A stretch of DNA of 64,000 nt, from contig CAICTM010000318.1 of assembly GCA_903772945.1 (NCBI GenBank), positions 1 to 64,000 on the forward strand, given 5' to 3'. Position 1 is the first letter of the stretch; the number at the start of each line of letters is the position of its first letter. Positions 9,858 through 20,100 of the stretch are shown here, in pieces. The notes below the pieces were generated by a model. That model had not been told where the DNA came from and did no database searches. It saw only the letters and a program-made list of their open reading frames with translations. This stretch comes from Seminavis robusta. Lineage: Eukaryota > Bacillariophyta > Bacillariophyceae > Naviculales > Naviculaceae. A program made the position numbers and the translations under genes.

Positions 9858-11666
9858 ATGATGAAAACCAAACGAGGCTCGGGCCGCAAACGGCTTTCCC
9901 ACAAGGAAGGAAAACGAAAGAGTGCGTTGGATTCCATGGCCGTCCCACCCTCCCCAACTCACCCCCACAGCCACAATCATCACAGCCACAATCATCATCC
10001 TCATCAAAATCAACATCCTCCTCAGATCCACCAGAAACAGCACGACTTTCGATCTTCTACAGGAACCATGGGATCTCCAACCGCCGCGGCAGTAGCCAAC
10101 AGGGACTTTCGTCATTCCGTCACGGGAGCTGCCCCTACTCGCAATTTTGTGGAGGCTCCCGCTGTGTCAACCAACGAGATCGAATCTGCCACTGCGAATA
10201 CTGAGGATTTCTCTTCCTGTTTTCATCGGGATCTTCTTCAATTGGGCAATGCCATTGAGAGACTCTCCGTTGCAAAGTTACCCTCGTACCCCGACGATGA
10301 TGACGATGATGACACGACAACGGTTACTGCTAACATGTCAAAATCAGTGGACAGTTTACCTCCAGTTCAGGAAACTCCAAAGGAAAAGGTTGTTGCCAAG
10401 GAGAGCTCTCCTCGGAGCGTCCTCATGAATCCTTTTGATTCATTCGGAAGTGACGATGACAATTTGGAGGAACCAAAGGCTGCCGGTATGAATCCCTTTC
10501 ACACAGAATCTCACTCCCCGGATCCAGGACAGCAGCAGCAACCCAGCAATATTCATCATCACCAGGAACCGAAGGTAAATACGTCCACTGCAGCCTCCAT
10601 CATGAGACAACAGCCAGCCAATAATATCCAACACCACCATCATCAGCCAGCGAACATCAACGACAATGCAGCTGCAGCTGTAACCACGCCCACGCACCAT
10701 CATCACAGTCGAGAAGTCGACATCAATTCTGCTGCAGCTGCCATCACAGCAACCGCAACCAAGCAGCAGCACCAAAATCCATTTGACGCTCATTCACAGC
10801 CCCAAGTTCAGGCACATCCACAATTGCCCGCTGCGTACAAAAATGCAATGGACGATACCAGTCAACAGCACCAGACACTCCCCATCTACGGTGCCGTGCC
10901 GTCTCTGGATGAGTCTGTGGCATCTGCTGTACCATCGGCACTCGGTAGCAGCAGCCGTCGGAATGCGCCCAAAAGCAACCCCTTTGACAATCACGTCGAG
11001 CCCCATAAAGAACTACACGACTATCCCTTTGATGAAGGGCCAACCATCGCGACGCCACCCAATCCGAAACCGTCGTCGGCAAATCCCTTTGACAATCATC
11101 TTCTACCAGAAGTGGCTGCTCTGGACAGTAGCCGCCAAGAGGCCGTCAGTCCCATTTTGGCAGCTACACCCACCATAGCGTCACCGGCTCCCGTTTCTTG
11201 TTCGTCGTTGCCAGCCACCACATGGCAGCAGAATCCGTTTGACAGTCATCCAGCCGTGCCCCATCACCAAAGCTGGGACAATGTGCCACATCAACGTGGA
11301 GGTGATAATGAAAAGAACATGGATGAGGACTACCTCATGGACGAACTACACCACCTAAAACAATCGCTTTCTCAGTCGCAGCAGGACCATACCGCAATGA
11401 ACGGATCGATGAATCATCATCCCCCCGTCGTGGTGCTGCAAACCAAGAACTCCGACATGTCCCACGACTATGTGGCCGAGGAACTCAACCACTTGCGTCG
11501 TTCCATGTCGCATCAAGATGGTACACAGCCCGGACCATTGGGCGCTACTAGTGATGATGAAGACGAAACGGAGACGCATGATGAGGATGCCTCGTTAGAA
11601 CAGGACCCATCCGAACACGTGCAGAAGATGGCATCGATGGTCGACGACGACCTCTTCTTAGTGTAA
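9858..11666 (+). CDS. Low-complexity protein with six NPF motifs (candidate EH-domain ligand)
   Basis: The start is taken at the ATG-ATG pair at 9858, giving 602 residues; upstream codons in this frame offer no ATG. The protein is largely disordered, with His/Pro/Gln/Asn-rich tracts and acidic runs. Six NPF tripeptides occur, nearly all as NPFD or NPFH (MNPFDSF, MNPFHTE, QNPFDAH, SNPFDNH, ANPFDNH, QNPFDSH). NPF is the established ligand of EH domains in endocytic adaptors. Near the C-terminus a short unit is repeated (DYLMDELHHLKQSLS and DYVAEELNHLRRSMS), probably two short helices. No globular enzyme domain is seen. An endocytic or vesicle-traffic adaptor is inferred from motif density only. 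Confidence 0.7.
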   Translation: MMKTKRGSGRKRLSHKEGKRKSALDSMAVPPSPTHPHSHNHHSHNHHPHQNQHPPQIHQKQHDFRSSTGTMGSPTAAAVANRDFRHSVTGAAPTRNFVEAPAVSTNEIESATANTEDFSSCFHRDLLQLGNAIERLSVAKLPSYPDDDDDDDTTTVTANMSKSVDSLPPVQETPKEKVVAKESSPRSVLMNPFDSFGSDDDNLEEPKAAGMNPFHTESHSPDPGQQQQPSNIHHHQEPKVNTSTAASIMRQQPANNIQHHHHQPANINDNAAAAVTTPTHHHHSREVDINSAAAAITATATKQQHQNPFDAHSQPQVQAHPQLPAAYKNAMDDTSQQHQTLPIYGAVPSLDESVASAVPSALGSSSRRNAPKSNPFDNHVEPHKELHDYPFDEGPTIATPPNPKPSSANPFDNHLLPEVAALDSSRQEAVSPILAATPTIASPAPVSCSSLPATTWQQNPFDSHPAVPHHQSWDNVPHQRGGDNEKNMDEDYLMDELHHLKQSLSQSQQDHTAMNGSMNHHPPVVVLQTKNSDMSHDYVAEELNHLRRSMSHQDGTQPGPLGATSDDEDETETHDEDASLEQDPSEHVQKMASMVDDDLFLV

Positions 11667-11918
11667 GAATCGGCGTCTGTTTGTGGCTGTTTCAATCAAC
11701 AATCAATAAAAAGAGTTTTTATGGTGGCCGGCCACGAAGCACAGCTGTGAGAAGTAGCTACGCAGAAGGCAAGGAAGTCTGAAGCAAGGATCTGGCAGAC
11801 GGGCAAGCAAGCAAACAGTGGAGAAATACCCACACACAATTTCAGTAAGGACAATAGGTACATGTAGATAGCTAATAAGTTGATTCGATTGAATTTTCAA
11901 TGCAGTTTCGATGGTCTG

Positions 11919-12617
11919 CTATCTATCACTATTGTCCAAGGAGCGCGTCATTCCCTCGGCAGCATAGCGTGCCACCGTCTGCTCTACCGTCGTCAAGGTC
12001 ATGCCATTGGACCCCGAGAACATGAGCATACTGGAATCCATGGCATGATGGAGTCGAAGTAAGTGACCAATTTCATGGCTGCTGACCCGATAGTCGTAGA
12101 CAGATGGATTGTCTACCACAAAGAACGAATTGACCCCACTGGGTTTCATCCCATTGATCCCACCCCCCAAGGATTGTACGTAAAAGGCATAGATGAGAGC
12201 TTCGTCTTCGAGCCGAGATATGTCTTGCATCTGACCTTGGTAAATGGCTCTAAAGAAACTTGTAAAATCCCTTCCAAAACCTCGTTGCCATTTCATTCCT
12301 TCCAGTAAGTCTACAGGAACTACCACTCGTTCCATGGCAATAGGATCAATTTCAATGCCGGCTTGACGGTACCACGTTGCATTGACTCTTCCCACTGTCT
12401 CTTGTACATCATCTATGGTTCGAGCACTGGATAAACTACCGTCATTGTCATCATCCAGTAGAAAGACGGCAATTGGAATGCGTATGATTTCTCGTTGTTC
12501 CGCGGCAATTTCTTCTTCTGGCAGTGCGACAGAAATCTGTGCGTGGACCTGCCAACAATAACACAATAGTACGTGGAACAGCAGCCAAAGCGACTGTTGG
12601 ATGGAATGCAGCCTCAT
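11919..12617 (-). CDS. Secreted metzincin-like zinc metalloprotease
   Basis: The start is at the ATG at 12617, which gives a clear signal peptide (MRLHSIQQSLWLLFHVLLCY) and 232 residues. In-frame ATGs at 12671 and 12662 would only lengthen the leader. The catalytic motif is SSHEIGHLLRLHH, the extended zinc site HExxHxxxxxH of metzincins. About ten residues on, MLMFSGSNGMT could supply the Met-turn. The preceding part (RIPIAVFLLDDD, VNATWYRQAGIEI) looks like the strand-helix N-subdomain of pappalysin/archaemetzincin-like proteases. The product is short, with no propeptide or accessory domain evident. It likely acts outside the cell or in the secretory path; the substrate is unknown. Confidence 0.72.
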   Translation of the reverse strand: MRLHSIQQSLWLLFHVLLCYCWQVHAQISVALPEEEIAAEQREIIRIPIAVFLLDDDNDGSLSSARTIDDVQETVGRVNATWYRQAGIEIDPIAMERVVVPVDLLEGMKWQRGFGRDFTSFFRAIYQGQMQDISRLEDEALIYAFYVQSLGGGINGMKPSGVNSFFVVDNPSVYDYRVSSHEIGHLLRLHHAMDSSMLMFSGSNGMTLTTVEQTVARYAAEGMTRSLDNSDR

Positions 12618-12842
12618 TTTGCCAACTTTATGACAACAAAAAGAACTTCTGGCATGGTGCATTATATTCATTGATCGGTCTTGCAACCCAAACGATGGTA
12701 CATTTACCTTGTATCCTTTTGAAGGAAGCTTGGGTCATTTTTCTTCCTCTTTTATTCCCTCCCTCCTTTGATCGGGGTACGGTAAGCTTCACAGCTCCTC
12801 TGGCTTTTTCTGGCTCTCTGCAACCATTCGTGCACCTACGAT
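12618..12842. other. Protease promoter region
   Basis: Non-coding stretch between the protease start and the foldback element. No gene seen. Confidence 0.4.
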
Positions 12843-13181
12843 AGGGGTGGTCAATGTTGCTTTTTCAGATCACTTTTTCCCCTTCTTTTCTGGCCCTTGT
12901 GGGGGAGCTTGGAAGTTCTGAAAAGAAGAAGGGGCGGAGAAGTCAAAAAGAAAGAAAAAAAACTTCTTTGAAAGAGCACCTTTTTAGGTGCTCTTTCGCT
13001 CACAATTTTTCTTTTCTTCACTCTTTCGGTCATTTTTTGCGCTTACTGACGTCACTGCAACACCTCTCCATCGCTTCTCCGATACCCTTCTCTCTGCACC
13101 TCTGCCCCTCTTCCTGCTCCCCCACAAGGGCCAGAAAAGATAGGGAAAAAGTGATCTGAAAGAGCAACATTGAAGACCCCT
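12843..13181. mobile_element. MITE/foldback element with about 70-bp terminal inverted repeats
   Basis: The left arm (about 12843-12913) and right arm (about 13112-13181) are inverted copies. Both contain CAATGTTGCT, TTCAGATCACTTTTTCCC and TTTTCTGGCCCTTGTGGG with few mismatches. The element is flanked directly by GAT on both sides (12840-12842 and 13182-13184), a possible 3-bp target duplication. Its centre holds a second perfect hairpin with 12-bp arms (12970-12981 and 12986-12997, GAAAGAGCACCT) and a TTTT loop. There is no transposase frame, so it would be non-autonomous. It ends about 95 bp before the AAR2 start codon. Confidence 0.75.
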
Positions 13182-13274
13182 GATGTACCAATCTCCATTT
13201 TTTTCCATTCTTCATTTTTTTAGTCCTCGCCGCCAAGGTCTCTTAGTATAGTCTTTAGCATACTTCTTTTCACC

Positions 13275-14729
13275 ATGAGTGCTGTTTCGGCTCCTCCTGA
13301 TGACAAGGGCTGTAGTATCGCCATTTTGGACTTGCCAGTGGGTTCCTCGTTGACATTGGATGGTCACGTGTTGCGTCTGCAGCGAGACGACTTTGTAGGG
13401 ATCAAGGGCATTCCATTGCTATCGAATGACGGGTTTCACTTTGTGGTGGCTCGTGCGGCAGTACCACAACAGCAACAAGGTGGCGGTGGTGGAGCTGGGA
13501 CAGTTCCAGTCGGCTTTGTCATCATGCCAGCAACAACAACCGATCATCAAACATTGGCTCTGGTACGTCGGTACAGTGCCTTGACGGAAGAAGTGTCGAG
13601 TGACGAAGTGGATGCGACCACGGTTTCCAATTTGGCGACTCGGATGGAGGCGAATCAATTGGAGCCGCACCGAATGATTGCTTACAGTGATATTGTCAAG
13701 GACGAATCTCAGGCATGGAACGACGCCACGCAATTCATCTCGCGGCAACTATTGACATCTCGAAACATTCGACATGGACTCAAAATTGTGCCAGGATGCT
13801 ACAGTGAAGACGACGACGAGCAATCCACACAACAAGATGACAAGGATGGATCCTCCATTCTCTATCCACCCATTCCAGTCCTACAATCTGCATCTTCGGC
13901 GGCAGCACGTCATTCCCAACATGCGGGAACCAAAAAGTACCTGGCCACACTGACGCCAACCCAACGAACGGCGCTATTTGTACAACAAACCAATCCAGCC
14001 ACGGCCATCCTCGACAGCATTCTCCACAAATACTACCACAACCGATGGCAAGAGTTGCTCGGGGATATTCAACTATCCTACCTGATCTTTTTACAACTCC
14101 AGTGTCTCGGTTCTTTGGAACATTGGAGGGACCTGGTGGCCATGTTGTGTCAAGTAGATGTCCATCCATCGCATATCATTCCTCTCTATACACACTTTTT
14201 GACTATTTTGTCCAAACAAGTACTGGCCATTGAACAAGACTTTTTCGAAGACATGGAGACCACGGGCGATAATTTCTTACTGCCGTCGTTACGGCAATTG
14301 TGTCAAACCACGGCCCACATTCGAGACGAAAACTTACAAGCGGCGCGGACCCAATTGTGTCGGATTTTGGAAAATCGATTCCAGGGCGTTGTATCAACAA
14401 CAACAACAACAACAACTTATATGGAAATGGATAGCGACGAGGAGGAAGATGAGGAAGACAAGCCCGTGGTAGTAAGTACCGAAGAGTACGAGGCTTCCAT
14501 GGCCCGAGCGTCCAACACCACACCACAACAACATGGGCAAAAAGACCAACAACCCCAAAACATTCGACAACAATATCCAGTCTTGTTTGCGGCGCAAATG
14601 GACCATGAGGATATTCTCATGACTTGTGCCAGAGCACTCGATGAAAAGAATGATGTGTCTTTGGTCCGAGAAGCAGCGGCCTTTTTAGTGGAAGAGGTGG
14701 AACCGGGAGCCACCTACACGGTCAGCTAG
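13275..14729 (+). CDS. AAR2: AAR2 splicing-factor homologue (U5 snRNP assembly)
   Basis: A single exon of 484 codons; the ATG at 13275 has a good CACCATG context. The N-terminal domain begins with AILDLPVGSSLTLDG, FVGIKGIPLL and DGFHFVV, corresponding to the AAR2 beta-rich start (IlGvP.G...GID, fkGvK.IPpG.Hfv). The C-terminal helical domain carries LLGDIQLSYLIFLQLQCLGSLEHWRDLVAMLC, the family signature (GELQfaFl.Fl...s..HWk.ll.Ll). AAR2 binds the U5 snRNP component Prp8 in the cytoplasm and is exchanged for Brr2 in the nucleus. Lineage-specific insertions include a poly-Gln/Gly tract, acidic runs and a poly-Thr stretch near residues 375-390. These make it longer than animal AAR2 (about 384 residues, from memory). 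Confidence 0.85.
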   Translation: MSAVSAPPDDKGCSIAILDLPVGSSLTLDGHVLRLQRDDFVGIKGIPLLSNDGFHFVVARAAVPQQQQGGGGGAGTVPVGFVIMPATTTDHQTLALVRRYSALTEEVSSDEVDATTVSNLATRMEANQLEPHRMIAYSDIVKDESQAWNDATQFISRQLLTSRNIRHGLKIVPGCYSEDDDEQSTQQDDKDGSSILYPPIPVLQSASSAAARHSQHAGTKKYLATLTPTQRTALFVQQTNPATAILDSILHKYYHNRWQELLGDIQLSYLIFLQLQCLGSLEHWRDLVAMLCQVDVHPSHIIPLYTHFLTILSKQVLAIEQDFFEDMETTGDNFLLPSLRQLCQTTAHIRDENLQAARTQLCRILENRFQGVVSTTTTTTTYMEMDSDEEEDEEDKPVVVSTEEYEASMARASNTTPQQHGQKDQQPQNIRQQYPVLFAAQMDHEDILMTCARALDEKNDVSLVREAAAFLVEEVEPGATYTVS

Positions 14730-15114
14730 CCTAGAAGTGTTGGTGGTTGATAGCTACGGTGGCTAGTGTATTAGTAAAAGTAGGTCATAGCCGCAAGTGT
14801 ATCACTGCAGAGTCTAACCCCCTACATTCATACGGCCCTAGACTTTGTCTGTAGTATCCCAGATAGCCCGCCAGGCGGGCCAACACTGGCTGGGACCTGG
14901 ACCCACATCCTTTTGAAGCTGTCAGCCTACGGGAGCAAAAAGTTGGTCATCGCTGTAGGCTTGGGCTCGGAGCTCACAGACTATGAAGAAAGATGCGATA
15001 GTTGCTTTGGGGAAGCAAGAAACACCTGGAAATGATCCCAGAGCCACGTGTTGCTTGGGCTTCCACTTTCTCCTTGTCATTGCTGCAATACCATCCTTCT
15101 TTGCTGTCTAGCAT
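14730..15114. other. Intergenic stretch, no gene recognised
   Basis: Region downstream of AAR2. No gene recognised; it runs into the minisatellite. Confidence 0.4.
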
Positions 15115-15370
15115 AAAATCCGCACCACTAGGGTCCGCACCTTGGTGGCAGAAAAATCCGCACCTCGGCAGCAAAATCCGCACCTCCATTGGTCCGCACC
15201 TCTACGGCAAAAATCCGCACCTCTACGGCTCACACCTCGGAGGTCTGCGCCTCGGCGGCAAAATCCGCACCTCTACGGCTCACACCTTGGTGGCAGAACA
15301 TCTGCACCTCTTCGGTCCGCACCTCGGAGGCAGAACTCTGCACCTCTAAGGTTCGCACCTCAGCGGCAGG
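15115..15370. repeat. GC-rich minisatellite, unit about 18 bp
   Basis: About 14 imperfect head-to-tail units with the core TCCGCACCTCNNCGGC, separated by AAAA or GGT variants, over 256 bp. The unit length stays close to a multiple of three, so several phases remain open (for example APLRLTP/HLGG-like peptides). I regard these frames as by-products of the repeat and not as genes. Confidence 0.85.
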
Positions 15371-15647
15371 AAACCCATTCTCTGTAATGTCTACCGGTAC
15401 AGTATCTGTTTCCTGTCCCTTTGCGTTCTAGTAGAAGGATCCATGATTTTCACCTCTCCAAGGATTGATTCACTACTTTTTGCAGATCTGGCCGTTGCAG
15501 CTGCAAAACCCATGTGGATTGGAAGCAGAACCTCACCTCTCATACCGTACAGGCCACTAAGAACGTGTCATGAATTTGCCTGTGCTTGCAGTGAGGTGGT
15601 ACATTAGTGGTGGCAGCAGTAACGTACAAGGCCACCATTTGGCATCT
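15371..15647. other. Spacer 3' of the GNAT gene
   Basis: Short non-coding stretch between the minisatellite and the GNAT stop codon. No feature seen. Confidence 0.35.
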
Positions 15648-16325
15648 TCATTCCTTCTCAATCTGTCTGTACGATATCTCCTCTATAAAACTTTGAATCA
15701 TGAACCCCTCCTGGATGTCCTCTTGCAAGACAAACCCCACTCTTTCATACAATCTCACGGCGGTTGGATTCTGTTTTCGTTCCACAATCAACGTGACAGC
15801 TTGGGCATCCAATTCTGTCCGACCCATATCTTCCACGGCTTTTAGTAGAGCCGTCCCAATCCCTTTTCGACGATACCCATGTCGAACCTTCAAGTTCTTG
15901 AGATGGACGCGAGACGGTAACGCTCCTTCTGGATGACAATATCTGACATCCACGGCTCCCACTACTACTACACCATTATTACTAGTATTGCTACTCATCA
16001 TCCGAGCCAAGAATTGAATGAGCGTGCCTCCGCCCACTTCAAATCGTTGTATACTTTGTGGCATGCGATCACGAATCTTTTGCCGGAAAAGGACGTTAGA
16101 CTCATCATCGTCAATGGCATCGCATCCGTGTCGAATACTCTGGGCCCGAAAGGACAACACATCTAGCACTTGCTCTATAGTAGTGACGCGTTCAATTTGA
16201 AACGTTGGTGGTGCATGATTGTTGTTTCCAATGGAGAAAGGAGTGGCGGAGGGAAGAAAGAGAAGAGATAGGAATACTTGTAATAGATGATGTAATAGAT
16301 GTAATAGCAGATTGGAAGATCGCAT
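15648..16325 (-). CDS. GNAT-family N-acetyltransferase with N-terminal leader
   Basis: From the ATG at 16325 the protein has 225 residues and opens with a hydrophobic leader (MRSSNLLLHLLHHLLQVFLS) ending in SATPFS. An upstream in-frame ATG at 16361 would add 12 residues. The C-terminal half is a GNAT fold: LKNLKVRHGYRRKGIGTALL carries the acetyl-CoA pyrophosphate loop R/Q-x-x-G-x-G/A (RRKGIG). VTLIVERKQNPTAVRLYERVGF is the usual motif B with N-x-x-A-x-x-L-Y-x-x-x-G-F. The substrate is not predictable. SATPF weakly resembles the diatom plastid cleavage site with Phe at +1, so the plastid or the secretory route are both possible. Confidence 0.78.
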   Translation of the reverse strand: MRSSNLLLHLLHHLLQVFLSLLFLPSATPFSIGNNNHAPPTFQIERVTTIEQVLDVLSFRAQSIRHGCDAIDDDESNVLFRQKIRDRMPQSIQRFEVGGGTLIQFLARMMSSNTSNNGVVVVGAVDVRYCHPEGALPSRVHLKNLKVRHGYRRKGIGTALLKAVEDMGRTELDAQAVTLIVERKQNPTAVRLYERVGFVLQEDIQEGFMIQSFIEEISYRQIEKE

Positions 16326-17150
16326 CCTTTCTTTCCCGTGCACTGATGATCGAACATGCATCAGTGTCAACGACAAGGAGTGTCAACGACAAATTGAGCA
16401 ACAACTACTGAGTAGCGGATTGCGGACAAACTCCCCATTCCGGATGCAGTGTTTGACTGTTGAACTTCACTCTGTTCCCTTTCTTTTGCAATAATTAATT
16501 GACCTGTCCAGAGTTGAGACGTTGAGACACGAAGAAGTGTTCTTCATAGATAAATAATATCATACTCCTGCACGAGTAGACTATTATGACCATCGATCAT
16601 CAAGACATAAGACATCAAGACTTACTCAAGTACTGAGTACAGTACTCGAGTCTACTCGTAGCCAGTAGTACTCCTCCGTATATATTATCACATGTAAAAG
16701 TCTAACTAACTACTTAGTAGGTAATACTTACTTTATTAAAAAGTGACATTTTTGTGATGAAATTCGACTTATGGTATTGTGCTCTTTCTGGCCGCTGACA
16801 ACATAGATAATGACCACTGGTACGTAAGTGGTACGAAAAGGCAGGCAGTTTGGGTTGCTTTGGTGCTTTGATGAGCAACGGCGAGCAAGCTCTTGGCTCT
16901 TGGTGCTTGGTGGGAGCTTTGGTGGGACTTTTTCGTTGTGTCACCTGTTTTGACGAATTCATAAAGGAAAAAGGAAGCCTTACTGAATCCTTCAAGCGAA
17001 CCAGAAAGTGCTGGTACCAAACACCGCAGTGATGTGACGCCAACAGGTAATAGTACCGGTAATAATCTAATAATCTCGTCTTATCCCGAACGATCACTCC
17101 TTTTCAAATCCGTCTCTTCCATTCATTCTACTCGAGACATCCACCAAATA
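16326..17150. other. Divergent promoter region, no gene recognised
   Basis: About 820 bp between the GNAT and STAND gene starts, which face away from each other. It contains AT-rich stretches and GTACTC/GAGTAC-rich short inverted motifs (16625-16680). A minus-strand frame at 16714-17097 is basic and Ser/Pro-rich but shows no family; I do not call it. Confidence 0.45.
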
Positions 17151-20100
17151 ATGGCTCCAATAGAAGCTGAAGCTCCCATGGGGATGTGTGCCGTCACCAA
17201 GGATTTCAGTTTGGGCTTCCAGCATCCACTATCAGATACCCCTATTAAGATTTCCAAGCCCCTGGTTCCCGACCTGAGTTGCCTCCACAATGGCCAACTC
17301 TTTGGTCGAGAGCGAGAAATCCAAGACCTGAGCGATGCCTTTGCTCGCGGTTGTCTGCCGGCACAGTCGCATTCGTCGTCTTCGTCAGAACTGGTGCTCG
17401 TCTCGGGACCCTCCGGATCGGGCAAATCGGCTCTGGTCCGAGCTGCGCTCCGCGATTTAGCCGTCCAACAACACGGTGGATGCTACCTCGTCGGCAAGTT
17501 TGATCAATTGCAAAGCACGCCCGAGCCGTATGCTCCCTTTGTCCAAGCCTTGACCGATTGGGTCCTGTCGTCTTCCTCTCATACGGACCAAAAGGATTGG
17601 GTCCAGGAACTGGGGAGTGAAAACGCCGCCGTACTGCAGGCGTTGGTGCCCGCGTTGGCCCGGGTGTTTCATCTCCACAATGCCGACATGACGTTTACCA
17701 CGGCCATGGGACGAGAAGCACAACAAGATCGTCTCAAGATGGCGCTCAAACGATTCCTCAAAGCGATCAGCAGCGAGACTCCACTTGTGTTGGTACTGGA
17801 TGACTGTCAATGGAGTGATGCGGGGTCCTTGGCATTGCTCGATTCTCTACTGTCGTCAGAACAGCAAGAGCCACTTGACAATTCGTGCAATCATTTACTC
17901 GTCGTGGCCATTTGTCGCAGCGACGAAGTCTCGGTGCATCATGAATTTGCCGGCATGCTGCGGACACTGGAAGACGAACGAGGCACTCGCATTTCGCATA
18001 TCCAAGTACACAACCTGTCACTCCAAGCCACCAATCAACTCGTCTCCAATGTACTGCAACAACCTCCTTTCATGTGTGAGTCCTTGACGGCACGAATCCA
18101 TCCCAAAACAGATGGAAATGTGTTTTGTCTCTTTCAGCTACTGACGGCGTTGTTGGAACGTAATGTGCTCTTTCCGGACAAGGAACAAGCGCTCTGGCTG
18201 TGGGATGACCACAAATGGAACCAACACTTTCCTCCCGGTGAAAAAGTCAATATCATTGATCTCGTGACTTGTCACATTCAGAGTTTGCCTCCCCGGTGCC
18301 AGCGTTTATTGCAGATGGCTGCGTTTCTCGGGGCAGAATTCGAGATTGATCTGCTGCGGATCTTGCCATGGAATAATGATAATGTTGAGGAGGTGGAACA
18401 AGAACAATCATCATCCTTCGACACGGCCCTTGCCGAGACCATGGAAAGGGGGGTCCTCCAGCAACTACCACATCATCCCAATAGAGGTTCCTTTACTCAC
18501 GATCAAATCCAACTGGCGGCATATCATGCCTTGGTTCCCAAGAAAGAAGAACAAGCCCTCCTTCATTTGACAATTGGCAAGACATTGTATCAACAACTGT
18601 CCCCGGATGATTTGCAGGAACGGATATTTCTAGTGGTGAATCAAATGATTCATGGAGCAGCACTGTTGCAATCCGATTCCGACAAGAACGGGTTAGCCAA
18701 CTTGTGCTTGCAAGCGGGAAAGCAATCGGCACGGTCCAGTGACTTTCGAACTGCCATCTTTTATTTTGAAACGGGAATTGGATTGCTGGCAGAACGATGC
18801 TGGAGAGACGAATACCATCTTTGCTTGGACCTGTATAGCTCGTTGGCAGAAGCTACCTGTTCCACGGCAGACTTTGAACAGATGGATCAAGCCATTGACC
18901 AGGTATTGGCCAATGCAACACGATCCACCAGTGACACGGCACGAGCCTGCACAACAAGAATATATGCTCTCAGTGCAAGGCTGAAACCCAAGGCGGCATT
19001 GGGACTTGGAAAAGTTGTGGTGGCGGAACTGGGCGTCGTTCTTCCCGCAAATCCGGGTATTATGTCCTTTCTTGGTGGCTTTATCAAACTGAAACGAAAG
19101 CTTGGCAAGAAATCCGACAAGGAAATCTTGGCATCGCCGGACATTGATCCTCATGCCCGCAACCACATTGCGGCCATGACGATTCTTAGCATGATGGCGA
19201 CTTGTACCTACACGGCGGATGAATGTGATCTCTACCCATCCATCGCGTTTGAAATGGTGAAGATTTCCCTCAAACATGGGCTTTCGGCCATGTCCTCTCA
19301 TGGGTTTTGCCTCTTCGCGGTCGTCCTCGTTGCCATGGATGATTACGAGAACGCCCACCGATACAGCCAGCTTGCCTTGGATATCATCGATCGATACCCG
19401 CATGCCAGAGCGGAATGGCTTCCACGGGTCAGTTCCACCGTCTATGGTCTCGTCGCTCCTTGGAAGAAACCCATAGCCACGACCCTTGCTCCACTTCTGG
19501 AAGCCCATGCCATTGGTCGCGATTCCGGCGACATTGAGTTTTCCGTTCTGGCAGGGCACTTTCATAGCCTCAGTTCTTACGTTGCGGGGCGTCCCCTGGC
19601 GCCTATTGAGAAGAGTCACGCCGCCTTTTACAACCAAATGGTGGAAATGAAACACGAGACTTGGCTGGCAATGGCCGCACTTCTTCTGCAATTCATTCGG
19701 ACTATTCAGGGGAAGACTGCAAATCCTCGAGTCCTCCAGTTCGAAACCGCCGATGAGACCAAGAAGGCTTCGTACCAGGCTCAGAGTCTCTTTGCAACCA
19801 TCTGTCAGATGATTCTCGCTCTCCACTATGGCGACTTTGACCTGGCACTAGATTGCTCCAAACGAAGCCGAATTGCCGAACGGTCACTGAAACCTTCGCC
19901 ATTTCTACACGTGTACTATTTGTACGATGGGCTGACAGCGGTGAATGCGGCACGAACCACCAAGGGATGGGCTCGGCGGGAGCATATCGCACGAGGACGA
20001 ACCATGGCAAAACAGCTAGAAAAATTGTCCAAAGTGTGTCCAGAGAACTTTCTTTGCAGCGTGTACTTGATGAAAGCGGAACTGCTAGATCTGCGGGGAA

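Noticed and set aside
12851-13236. Overlapping Lys/Arg- and Phe/Ser-rich frames on both strands
   Set aside because: They fall in the foldback element; strand symmetry comes from the inverted repeat.
15002-15431. Three overlapping plus-strand frames
   Set aside because: Open only because the minisatellite unit is near a multiple of three.
18693-19826. Long minus-strand frame of 377 codons
   Set aside because: Antisense shadow of the STAND ATPase gene; no domain of its own.
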